A DNA stretch of 64,000 nt from DASUPK01 sp963736685. Its GTDB lineage: Bacteria; Actinomycetota; Thermoleophilia; Solirubrobacterales; 70-9. The first letter of the stretch is position 1, and every line of letters starts with the position of its first letter. Under the pieces are notes generated by a model. It worked only from the letters and a program-made list of their open reading frames with translations, did not search any database and was not told where the DNA came from. Below, in pieces: positions 8,061-14,839 of this stretch. The position numbers and the translations under genes were made by a program. The stretch is from the NCBI GenBank assembly GCA_963736685.1, contig CAVTPZ010000013.1:62001-126000 (forward strand), in the 5' to 3' direction.

Positions 8061-9309
8061 GGGCCTCGGCCGGCGGCGCGCCGGTCCGGGTGTACGCATC
8101 CGGATCAGCCTGGAACTGGGAGCGGCAGTGCTCGGAGCAGAAGTGGTAGGTCCGTCCGCCGTGCGCGGCGTGGAGCGCCTGGGTTCGGTCTACCTTCATC
8201 CCGCAGACGGGATCGGTGGCGCCACGCCGGACGGTCAACCAGAAGAGCGCCACGAAGATCACGAGCCCGAGGAGGTTCAGCCAGAGCTTGTAGTCGAACT
8301 GGACCGAGCTGAAGATGTCGTCGCGGGACGGCCGTGTATCCGGGATCAGGCCGAGAACGCTGAAGAGCGCATCGACGATCAGGGCCGCGATCACGATTAC
8401 CACGAACATCAGCGCCGTGATCCGCAGCGCATAGGCGCGGCCGTAGTACTTGATGTAGGCGGCGACGATCGGCAGCACGATCAGGTCGGCGAAGATGAAT
8501 GCGATCACGCCCGCGAAGCTGATCCCGCCGGACCAGAGCACCGCGGCGAGAGGCGCGTTGCCAACCGAGCAGACGAAGCTGAGCACCGCGATGATCGGAC
8601 CGACGATCACGTTCTCGATCGTCTTCACGAGCGGCGGCGCGTCCTCGAGGAAGAGCGAGTTGAAGAAGTCGTTGCCCAGCAGGCCGATGAACCCGGCGAG
8701 CAGGAATCCGATCGAGATCTCCTTCCAGAGCATCTTCCAGTCGCCGCGGAAGTTGTGGGCGACGTCGGACCAGGCGTCGGCCGACGTCAGCCGCTCCCTC
8801 CAGGCGCCCTTGGTCTCCGTGGCGGTGTGGATGTGGGAGACCTGCGCGTGCTGGGCGTGCTCGCGCGCCTCCTCCTCGAGCTTCGGCGAGACGAACCGAC
8901 GCAGCAGGATCGCCATCAGGGCGATCAGGATGAACCCGCCGACGAACTCCGCCAGCGTGAACTGCCAGCCGATCAGGATCCAGATGACGAGGCCGAGCTC
9001 CCAGACCAGGTTGGTCGAGGCGAACTGGAAGGCGAGGGAGGTCGCCGCCGAGGCGCCCTTCTGGAAGAGGGACTTCGCGATGGCGATCGCGGCGTAGGAA
9101 CAGGACGAGGAGGCGGCGCCGAGGCCGGTTGCCTTCGCCAGGGGTAGGAAGCCGCTGCCCGAGAGCGCCGACTCGACCTTCTCCCGCGGCACCCAGGCCT
9201 GCACGATCGCGGAGATCGCGAAGCCGAGGACCAGTGCCCACCAGACCTCGTAGGCCATCAGGAAGGACTGCTTGAGGCCCTCGCCGATCGTCGAGATCAC
9301 AGCCGCCAT
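8050..9309 (-). CDS. DUF318/ArsP-like permease fused to a YHS/TRASH metal-binding domain
   Basis: A 419-residue inner-membrane permease with about 9-10 hydrophobic segments and the family signatures 'GLGAASSSCSYAAIAIAKSLFQ' and 'CSVGNAPLAAVLWSGGISFAG'. After the last segment it continues into a soluble C-terminal domain, 'DPVCGMKVDR...FCSEHCRSQF', that matches YHS/TRASH metal-binding domains with three Cys in the usual order. This implies metal or metalloid export or delivery. It is divergent from a CsoR-type repressor, with their single operator about 11 bases from this ATG. The upstream sequence lacks a Shine-Dalgarno and a -10-like TATAGT puts the transcript start at or next to the ATG. 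Confidence 0.88.
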   Translation of the reverse strand: MAAVISTIGEGLKQSFLMAYEVWWALVLGFAISAIVQAWVPREKVESALSGSGFLPLAKATGLGAASSSCSYAAIAIAKSLFQKGASAATSLAFQFASTNLVWELGLVIWILIGWQFTLAEFVGGFILIALMAILLRRFVSPKLEEEAREHAQHAQVSHIHTATETKGAWRERLTSADAWSDVAHNFRGDWKMLWKEISIGFLLAGFIGLLGNDFFNSLFLEDAPPLVKTIENVIVGPIIAVLSFVCSVGNAPLAAVLWSGGISFAGVIAFIFADLIVLPIVAAYIKYYGRAYALRITALMFVVIVIAALIVDALFSVLGLIPDTRPSRDDIFSSVQFDYKLWLNLLGLVIFVALFWLTVRRGATDPVCGMKVDRTQALHAAHGGRTYHFCSEHCRSQFQADPDAYTRTGAPPAEAHAH

Positions 9310-9311
9310 GG

Positions 9312-9340
9312 TTGACGACTATACCCCATAGGGGTATGCT
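9312..9340. promoter_or_regulatory. CsoR-type operator inside overlapping divergent promoters
   Basis: A perfect dyad ATACCCC-ATA-GGGGTAT occupies 9321-9337, the standard form of CsoR/CstR operators. On the plus strand TTGACG (9312-9317) and TATGCT (9335-9340) form a promoter with an ideal 17-bp spacer, and the dyad fills the spacer and -10. On the minus strand TATAGT (complement of 9318-9323) is a -10 for the permease. Both predicted transcripts begin at or beside their ATG, so both genes would be leaderless and repressed by one bound CsoR. Confidence 0.82.
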
Positions 9341-9347
9341 GGAGGAC

Positions 9348-9632
9348 ATGACCGACACCAAGACACCCGGGTACAAGGCATCGAAGGACGACCTCATGAA
9401 GCGGCTGGCCCGCGCCGAGGGCCAGGTGCGAGGCGTGAGCCGAATGGTCGAGGAGGATCGCTATTGCATCGACGTCCTCACCCAGATCGAGGCCGCCCAG
9501 GCCGCGCTCAACAAGATCGCCCTCGCACTCGTCGACGACCACGTCCGCCACTGCATGCGCGGCGGCAAGGGAGCGACCGAGGAGCAGGTACAGGAGCTGA
9601 TGGGCGCCGTCGGCCGGCTGGTCGCCTCCTGA
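9348..9632 (+). CDS. CsoR/RcnR family metal-sensing repressor
   Basis: A 94-residue all-helical DUF156 repressor. The Cu(I)/thiol-sensing triad is present as Cys40 ('RYCIDVL'), His65 and Cys69 ('DDHVRHCM'). A C-x-H-C set of this kind fits copper-sensing CsoR or persulfide-sensing CstR. Start choice: ATG 9348 lies 7 bases after the -10 TATGCT and begins a leaderless message. ATG 9336 would lie inside the operator. It is divergent from a permease with a YHS domain, its obvious target. Copper is the likeliest ligand, but arsenic or sulfur species cannot be excluded. Confidence 0.93.
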   Translation: MTDTKTPGYKASKDDLMKRLARAEGQVRGVSRMVEEDRYCIDVLTQIEAAQAALNKIALALVDDHVRHCMRGGKGATEEQVQELMGAVGRLVAS

Positions 9633-9693
9633 AAAATCCGGCCGGTCGCTGATTCCCGGCGTTTCCGCGTGGGCGATCGGGTAGAAAACCGGG

Positions 9694-9882
9694 ATGCGAC
9701 GAGCCAAGATCCGAACCTGGCTGGTGGTCGTCCTCGCCGTCCTCGCCGCCGCCTCGATGTTCCCCTCGCTCGGCGGCTCCTCGCATCGCTCCGTGCCGCC
9801 GGCCCGTCACGCCACCTTGGTCGTGAAGCACCAGGGGGACCACTCCGCGGAGCGCCACACGCCCGGTCGCAACGACCCGTAG
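9694..9882 (+). CDS. Small secreted or membrane-anchored protein, unknown
   Basis: A 62-residue reading frame: a basic start 'MRRAKIR', a hydrophobic stretch of about 16 residues 'TWLVVVLAVLAAASMF', then a short His/Arg-rich tail ('SSHRSV', 'HATLVVKHQGDHSAERH'). This looks like a signal peptide or anchor with a tiny exported part. No Shine-Dalgarno is obvious and no family is recognised. It lies downstream of the CsoR gene on the same strand, so it could belong to the metal regulon. The His content would fit, but this is speculative. Confidence 0.45.
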   Translation: MRRAKIRTWLVVVLAVLAAASMFPSLGGSSHRSVPPARHATLVVKHQGDHSAERHTPGRNDP

Positions 9883-9915
9883 CCGTGGTCGTCCCACTCA
9901 GTAGTGATCCGTAGA

Positions 9916-9968
9916 CCTGCTCGGGGGGAATCCACGAACCAGGCGTGGGCCCTCCGTGCCCGAGCAGG
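9916..9968. other. Strong compound hairpin in the intergenic region
   Basis: CCTGCTCGGG (9916-9925) is perfectly complementary to CCCGAGCAGG (9959-9968). Inside the 33-base loop a second stem, CCACG (9932-9936) with CGTGG (9944-9948), can form. The element ends about 64 bases before the GGDEF/HD-GYP start. There is no T-run, so it is not a classical terminator. It could be a 5' leader structure or an operator region. Confidence 0.45.
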
Positions 9969-9985
9969 CGATGCCTAGATCAAAC

Positions 9986-9998
9986 GTCCAATTTGGAC
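9986..9998. promoter_or_regulatory. 13-bp palindrome upstream of the HD-GYP-like gene
   Basis: GTCCAA-T-TTGGAC is a perfect palindrome, 34 bases before the ATG at 10032. It is a plausible repressor site for that gene. No regulator can be named. Confidence 0.35.
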
Positions 9999-10031
9999 AC
10001 CTCGGCGGGCGTTCGGCCGATAGGTAGACAT

Positions 10032-11330
10032 ATGGAAGCCCACCCGATCGGGAAGACGTCCACCCGGGCCGAACAGGCACAGCATCGGCTCCGGTCGGGC
10101 CGCCGCCGGCCCTCCCCCCTGCGCCGAGCCTGGTCCCGCGTGCGGGCCTTCGAGCGCGAGTGGTCGGTCGCCGCGCCCGCCCTCTTCGCCAGTCTCGCCG
10201 CCTCGTTGCTGATCTACAACCACGTGCAGAGGAAGGTCACCGACCTCGTCTTCTGGCTCGGCCTGGCGCTGCTGGGCGCTGTCTTCACCTGGCTGGTCCA
10301 GAACAACCATCGCCGCGCCCGCATCGACGCCGTCACCGGCCTCTCGAACCGGCTTCAGCTCAGCCACGACCTCACCGAGGTCCTGGGGCACTCCGATGAG
10401 TCGCAGGTCATGGTGCTCCTGGAGCTGGAGGGCGTCACCGACTATCGCGACCGGCTCGGCTTCCGAGCCAGCGACAGGCTGCTCCGCGGCTTCTCACGCA
10501 GGTTTTCCGAATTCGTGTCCGGTCTCGAGGGACGCGCGTATCGGATCGACGGCGGCCAGTTCTGCGCCCTCGTCCCCACCTTCGATCGCGACCCGAACGA
10601 GATCGCGACCGCCATCTTCCTCTCGGGCGCCGACGGGGACGTCGGAGCCGAGACCGTCCTGGGACGCGCCCATGGCGTGGTGACCCTGCCCGACGATGCC
10701 AGCGAGACCGACGAGGCCGTACGGCTCGCCGGCCAGCGCCTGGCCGAGGACCGGCGCCACCAGCGTGAGTCTGCGAAGCACCAGGCCTACGACACCCTGA
10801 TGGCGATCCTCAGCAAGCGCCACCCCGAGATGGTCCCCCACCTGCGCGCGGTTGCCTACCACGTGCTGTCCATGGGCCGCCGATTCGACCTGAGCCGCGA
10901 TCAACTCGACGACGTCGTCTTCGCCGCCCGCCTGCAGCACGTCGGCATGCTTTCCGTTCCCGACGCCGCCATCGAGAGCCAGAGTCACATGCCGGCGTCC
11001 GAATCGATCCTTCTGCGTGACCTCCCCGGCGCCGGAGCCGAGATCATCGCCTCCGCCCCCGCCCTCGTGCCGGTCGCGAAGCTCGTTCGCTCGAGCCACG
11101 AGAACTACGACGGCAGCGGCTATCCCGATGCGCTCGCCGGCGACCAGATCCCGCTCGGCTCCCGCATCCTCGCCGTCTGCGTCTCCTACGTCGTCCTCAC
11201 CTCCAAGCGCGAGGACCAGCGCCCCCTCACCGAGAACGAGGCCCTCGCCGAGCTTCGCCGGAACGCAGGCAAGCAGTTCGACCCGCGTGTGGTCGAGGTG
11301 TTCGCCGAGGACCTGCTGGAAGAGAGCTAA
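10032..11330 (+). CDS. Membrane protein with degenerate GGDEF and degenerate HD-GYP domains
   Basis: A 432-residue protein. Two membrane segments (about 46-62 and 72-90) are followed by a GGDEF-fold domain (about 96-245) and an HD-GYP-like domain (about 255-430). Both active sites are lost. The GGDEF loop reads D-G-G-Q-F (173-177). The HD motif 'LHDIGK' is replaced by 'LQHVGM' (301-306), while the GYP part 'ENYDGSGYPDAL' (about 357-368) is kept. The preceding 'HHE' is 'SHE'. It is therefore probably a c-di-GMP effector or scaffold, not an enzyme. ATG 10032 is chosen because upstream in-frame residues run through the palindrome region. A terminator hairpin follows. Confidence 0.85.
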   Translation: MEAHPIGKTSTRAEQAQHRLRSGRRRPSPLRRAWSRVRAFEREWSVAAPALFASLAASLLIYNHVQRKVTDLVFWLGLALLGAVFTWLVQNNHRRARIDAVTGLSNRLQLSHDLTEVLGHSDESQVMVLLELEGVTDYRDRLGFRASDRLLRGFSRRFSEFVSGLEGRAYRIDGGQFCALVPTFDRDPNEIATAIFLSGADGDVGAETVLGRAHGVVTLPDDASETDEAVRLAGQRLAEDRRHQRESAKHQAYDTLMAILSKRHPEMVPHLRAVAYHVLSMGRRFDLSRDQLDDVVFAARLQHVGMLSVPDAAIESQSHMPASESILLRDLPGAGAEIIASAPALVPVAKLVRSSHENYDGSGYPDALAGDQIPLGSRILAVCVSYVVLTSKREDQRPLTENEALAELRRNAGKQFDPRVVEVFAEDLLEES

Positions 11331-11338
11331 GGGGAAAG

Positions 11339-11366
11339 CGAACGGCCCGCCGAAGCGGGCCGTTCG
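11339..11366. terminator. Strong 12-bp hairpin, bidirectional terminator
   Basis: CGAACGGCCCGC (11339-11350) pairs perfectly with GCGGGCCGTTCG (11355-11366). On the minus strand the loop is TTCG, the very stable tetraloop, and the stem is followed by CTTTCCCCTT. It therefore works best as a terminator for leftward transcription from the tRNA gene, and also closes the plus-strand gene ending at 11330. Confidence 0.8.
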
Positions 11367-11390
11367 GGGTGAAACGGACCTATGGTCCGC

Positions 11391-11484
11391 GCGTCACTCA
11401 GTGGATCAAGTGTAGGCGCGGAGGGCGCCGGACTCGAACCGGAACCAGCCCTCGCAGGCTGGACGCAGCCATCCTGAGTGACGC
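11391..11484. repeat. 11-bp inverted repeat linking the tRNA anticodon arm to its 3' trailer
   Basis: GCGTCACTCAG at 11391-11401 is the exact reverse complement of CTGAGTGACGC at 11474-11484. In the minus-strand transcript the 5' copy is the left side of the anticodon arm including the anticodon CAG. The 3' copy lies about 17 bases after the tRNA's mature end. A second small hairpin, CGGACC-TAT-GGTCCG (11375-11389), follows before the terminator. Confidence 0.75.
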
Positions 11485-11509
11485 CTCTCGCCTCGAGAGT
11501 TCACCCTCC
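11419..11509 (-). tRNA. Non-canonical tRNA with anticodon CAG (8/4 fold, Ser/Sec-like)
   Basis: Read on the minus strand, 91 nt without CCA. The best fold has an 8-bp acceptor GGAGGGTG/CGCCCTCC (one U-G pair) stacked directly on a 4-bp T stem CCGG/CCGG with canonical loop TTCGAGT. The D stem is 6 bp (CTCTCG/CGAGAG) with a tiny AGG loop. The anticodon loop CTCAGGA has U33 and anticodon CAG (11476-11474). The variable arm is long (CCAGCC/GGCTGG) and the discriminator is G. There is no U8. These are tRNA-Sec/tRNA-Ser features, yet CAG reads the Leu codon CUG. An alternative pairing extends the acceptor outward to 12 bp. CCA is not encoded. Not a normal tRNA-Leu, because its D arm and discriminator A are absent. 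Confidence 0.7.
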
Positions 11510-11576
11510 GCGCAAGGACAGTCGACCGCGATGCCCGTGACGGGTGGCAGGACGAGTGGCACCTAAGCCACTGAGG

Positions 11577-12641
11577 TCAGTCGTAGAGCGTGAACGCCGC
11601 CAGCACCACGTAGATCGCGATCAGCGCGAGGCCCTCGAACAGCTGGGCCTCGCCGTCTCCAGTGATCTGCCAGACGGAGATCGCGGTGAGGAAGAGCGCC
11701 CCGATGTAGACGGGCGCGAGCGCGAAGGTGAGATGCGTGCTGAAGAGCAGCGAGGTCAGCACCAGCGCCGGGAAGAGGAAGGCGGCGATCTGGGCCACCG
11801 AGTTCTTCACCACCGAGATCGCCAGGTCGGACTTGCCTTTGGCCGCCAGGAAGATCCCGGTGAAGTTCTCCACGGCGTTGCCCGCTATGGCGACGATCAC
11901 CAGCCCCGCGAATGCCTTGGAGATGCCAAGGGACGCCACCGCTGGATCGAGGGCGTGGATGAACCAATCCGACACGAACGCCGCGCCGACCCCGGCGATC
12001 GCCAGCAGCACGACGGCGAATGCCATCGAGAGCCGCGGCTTGGGCTCCTCCTCCCCCGCCTTCGCCTCCGCCGGCGTGGGCTCCGAGCGGAGGTACCTCC
12101 AGATCCAGGCCCCGTAGACGACGAGCAGGCAGATCGCCCCGACGATGGAGAGGCCTTCGACGTGATGGCTCGCTTTGTCCGAGGAGGCGATCGAGAGCCC
12201 GATGATCACGATCACGAAGACCGAGACGAAAAGCAGGGTCGCCGTGTCCTGAGGGAGGCGCTGCCGGAAGCGCATGCAGCTGTCGTCGGCCGTGATCGTG
12301 CCGACGACGATCACCAGCCCGAGCACGAGCAGGGCATTGGCGAAGATCGAGCCGATCAGCGACGTCTGAGCGACCACAAGCTCGCCGTTGCTGAGCGCGA
12401 AGAGCACGATGAAGAACTCGGGCAGGTTGCCGAGGGTCGACTGCATGAATCCGGTGACGGCCGGCCCGAAGCGCATCCCGACCTGCTCGGTCGCGAGAGC
12501 GACCACCCACGCCAGTCCGGCGAGCGCGAAGGTCGCGGCGGCGAAGGCCACCACCGCACCGCCACCCGAATAGCGCAGCACCCCGGCGATCGCCGTGATG
12601 ACAGCGGTACCGGCCAAGAAGAATTTCTCCCTTGATGTCAC
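11577..12641 (-). CDS. Calcium/proton antiporter, CaCA (CAX-type) family
   Basis: A 354-residue membrane protein of about 11 segments with the two inverted CaCA repeats. The cation-site motifs are 'GNLPEFFIVLFAL' in the first half and 'GNAVENFTGIFLA' in the second, the GNxxE signatures of H+/Ca2+ exchangers. An acidic central loop 'AKAGEEEPKP' separates the halves. Such proteins extrude Ca2+ (or Na+/K+) in exchange for protons. The gene ends 67 bases from the tRNA gene and is read in the same direction. Which cation is moved cannot be deduced. Confidence 0.9.
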   Translation of the reverse strand: MTSREKFFLAGTAVITAIAGVLRYSGGGAVVAFAAATFALAGLAWVVALATEQVGMRFGPAVTGFMQSTLGNLPEFFIVLFALSNGELVVAQTSLIGSIFANALLVLGLVIVVGTITADDSCMRFRQRLPQDTATLLFVSVFVIVIIGLSIASSDKASHHVEGLSIVGAICLLVVYGAWIWRYLRSEPTPAEAKAGEEEPKPRLSMAFAVVLLAIAGVGAAFVSDWFIHALDPAVASLGISKAFAGLVIVAIAGNAVENFTGIFLAAKGKSDLAISVVKNSVAQIAAFLFPALVLTSLLFSTHLTFALAPVYIGALFLTAISVWQITGDGEAQLFEGLALIAIYVVLAAFTLYD

Positions 12642-12738
12642 GGCCGGGAGACTTTCATTTTCTGATGGCGGCTATAGGCTCGGCGCGTCGATCACGCCCG
12701 TTTCGGGTTTGAAGGAGCAGTCACAGGAGGGAGGACCC

Positions 12739-13200
12739 ATGGATCGGCTGAGACGGCATCTCACCTATGCGAACGTAGCCGCGACCCTGGCGCTCATAGT
12801 CGCGGTCGCTGGCGGCACGACAGCGATCGCGATGAAGGCAACGGCGCCCAAGAATTCCGTGACCACCAAAAGCATCCGGCCGTACAACGTGACGGCGGGT
12901 GACCTGAGCGGATTGACCTTGGTGAAAGTTCAGGGAACCTTCAACGACCCGGCGCCTGTAGACGGGATTTCCCACGTGGGTGATGCGGCAGCGCCGTGCC
13001 CCGACGGCACCAGACTGTTGAGCGGAGGGGGGCGAGTGGAACCGAGCCTTAGCGGACGTAGTTCGCTTCGGGCCTCACAGCCCGGCGGAAACGCATGGAG
13101 CGTTGTTGCCGAAGCTGACGGGACTGGAAGCACCACAGTCGTTGCCAATGCCATTTGTCTTTCGAAAACTCCCAAGAAACCCGAGCGGGGCATACCCTGA
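12739..13200 (+). CDS. Secreted/anchored protein of the Solirubrobacterales 'LTYANVAATLAL' type
   Basis: A 153-residue protein. The N terminus 'MDRLRRHLTYANVAATLALIVAVAGGTTAIA' is the single-membrane-segment opening typical of many Solirubrobacterales surface proteins. The rest is Gly/Ser-rich and holds three Cys ('APCPDG', 'AICLSK'). GGAGG repeats at 12726-12734 give a good ribosome site for ATG 12739. GC content here and in the next 1.5 kb is visibly lower than around it. The protein ends abruptly in 'KTPKKPERGIP', so a 3' frameshift is possible. Function unknown. Confidence 0.7.
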   Translation: MDRLRRHLTYANVAATLALIVAVAGGTTAIAMKATAPKNSVTTKSIRPYNVTAGDLSGLTLVKVQGTFNDPAPVDGISHVGDAAAPCPDGTRLLSGGGRVEPSLSGRSSLRASQPGGNAWSVVAEADGTGSTTVVANAICLSKTPKKPERGIP

Positions 13201-13238
13201 TCGCGCTTCAGGAGCAATGGGTAGAAGGCGCTTTAGGC

Positions 13239-14772
13239 CTATCCAGCAACGACCAGGTGACGCTCAGGCGAGGCACCGGGTCCATATGGATAGCCGCTCT
13301 GGCTCTTGACGAGCGCACGAAACACGTAGTGGACGCGGCCAACTGTCTGGGTGAACCGATATCGACCGTCGAATTGCCCAGCTGCGTTGGTCCTGAGCTG
13401 CTTAAACGTCCGCCACTTTCGGCCGACGCGCGCCTGCAGAGCAACGGCTCGCCCGTCCGCATGGGGGCCAGGTATATCGCCATGGAAGCTCGCGGCGTGA
13501 CCATTGGTCAACCTTTTTTTCGGAATCCTTAGCGTCGGGATTACTGACGAGTCGAGCTCAATGCGATCCATGATCTTCGTCGTGTTGTGTCGGTAGACGA
13601 GATCAATAGTCCGCGAGGGGCCAGCGTCTAACCGAGTGGCAAAACGGCCGCTTGATTGCGTCGTCAGGGTCGTCACTAGCTCACGGCCGGCATCGGGCAG
13701 ATTTATCGTCTGATAGACGCAGATGGATGCTCCCGGCACTGGGTTCCCAGCTGTATCCGCAAGTGTTCCGCGAACCACCGGCTCAGTTTTCGATGTGATC
13801 TGAGCTCGGCGGCGGAGCTGCACCTCCAACATCAGCCCCAGAGTCGAACGCGGTGCCGGCACCACCTGAAGCGGCACATGAGTTGTCTACCTGGACATCT
13901 CGAGAGATGCACGGCGATTCATTGCCACCTGCGTCATACCCGCAGATCCGTACATCGTTGGAGCCGTTGAGCCATCCTGGATCGTGCTCGGTATCTAGTT
14001 GCAGACCTCTCGGGCCAGAAGCATCCGGGCATGGCTTGAGTGACTCGTACCCGCCGGTTGGCTCGAGCACAGAAGTCGTCCACCTTCGAGCGGATCCCGT
14101 TGACGTAGACGACTACGGATCGCGCCCCTCCCCCGGAATCGGCAACCGTCGCCTTGATCGTCTGAATGCCGCTGATCACACCGCCATCCAACAACTCGCC
14201 CGAAGCCCCAACTGATGGGGACACTAGATCCTGCACCTCGGCATAAAAGTCCTTGATGTACGCGAACGCAGCTGTACTCGAGCAGGGACTGGCGAAGCAC
14301 TGTTCGTAGAGTCGCATAGAAGCCGGTGTTGCTCTGAACCGGGTGTTACCCACTGGTCGCCGCCACCGCCAACGGCGCTGTAGCCCGGCGAACCACTGCC
14401 GCTTGTCATTGGCCCGTAACCGCCGTGCGTGTAGTAGTGCAGGGAGGTCTGAGCAGTCTTGAAAATTGTGTTCGGCGGTGCCGTCCATTGCCACACCACA
14501 TACGTGTTGTTGGTGCTTTGACCGTTTGCCTCCATGCGCAAGCCCCAGCCAGCCCCTCCACACGTGTCCATCTGGCTGATTTTGGTGGCACCCCCGAAAG
14601 GCCGGATCATGGCGGCGTCCACGTTCCCAGTTCGAGAATTGCACTCGCGCACGTTGTAGTTCGCTCGGGCTCCGGCGGGCGAAAGCGCTGCAAGTACGCC
14701 GCACGCGACTGCCGCCGCCAGGAGGATCCGAACGAGCCTTCGCCGCTGCCATCGGTTTGAAGTGACCTTCAC
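13239..14772 (-). pseudogene. Frameshifted secreted protein ('ANYNVRECNS' family)
   Basis: Reading leftward from ATG 14772, a signal peptide ('LVRILLAAAVACGVLAAL') and 'ANYNVRECNSRTGNVDAAMI' open an exported protein. Homologous continuity then needs three frame changes: near 14300 ('ATPASMRLYEQC...' continues in a second frame), near 14070 ('PTGGYESLKPCPDASGPRG' back in the first) and near 13830 ('SKTEPVVRGTLADTAGNPVP' in a third). The last part has the family's carboxypeptidase-regulatory-like fold and 'DLVYRHNTTK...VHYVFRALV' end. The combined length of about 510 codons fits an intact ancestor. Three breaks in 0.6 kb with low GC suggest decay, though sequencing error is possible. Confidence 0.7.
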
Positions 14773-14839
14773 TGCCTCCTCCTCACTGAAGTCGTTGCCT
14801 CCCTAAGGACCGGGCCTTTGAATCTCTCCGCGCGAGGGC

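Noticed and set aside
9916..9968. c-di-GMP riboswitch before the GGDEF/HD-GYP gene.
   Set aside because: The conserved GEMM-I core sequences and tetraloop/receptor layout are not visible.
11419..11509. Interpretation as tRNA-Sec (UCA) or ordinary tRNA-Leu (CAG).
   Set aside because: Placing UCA as anticodon removes U33 and breaks the stem. A normal tRNA-Leu would need its D-arm consensus and A73, which are missing.
13155..13532. A plus-strand frame running over the end of the pseudogene.
   Set aside because: It overlaps family-consistent minus-strand sequence, has no ribosome site and no recognisable motif.
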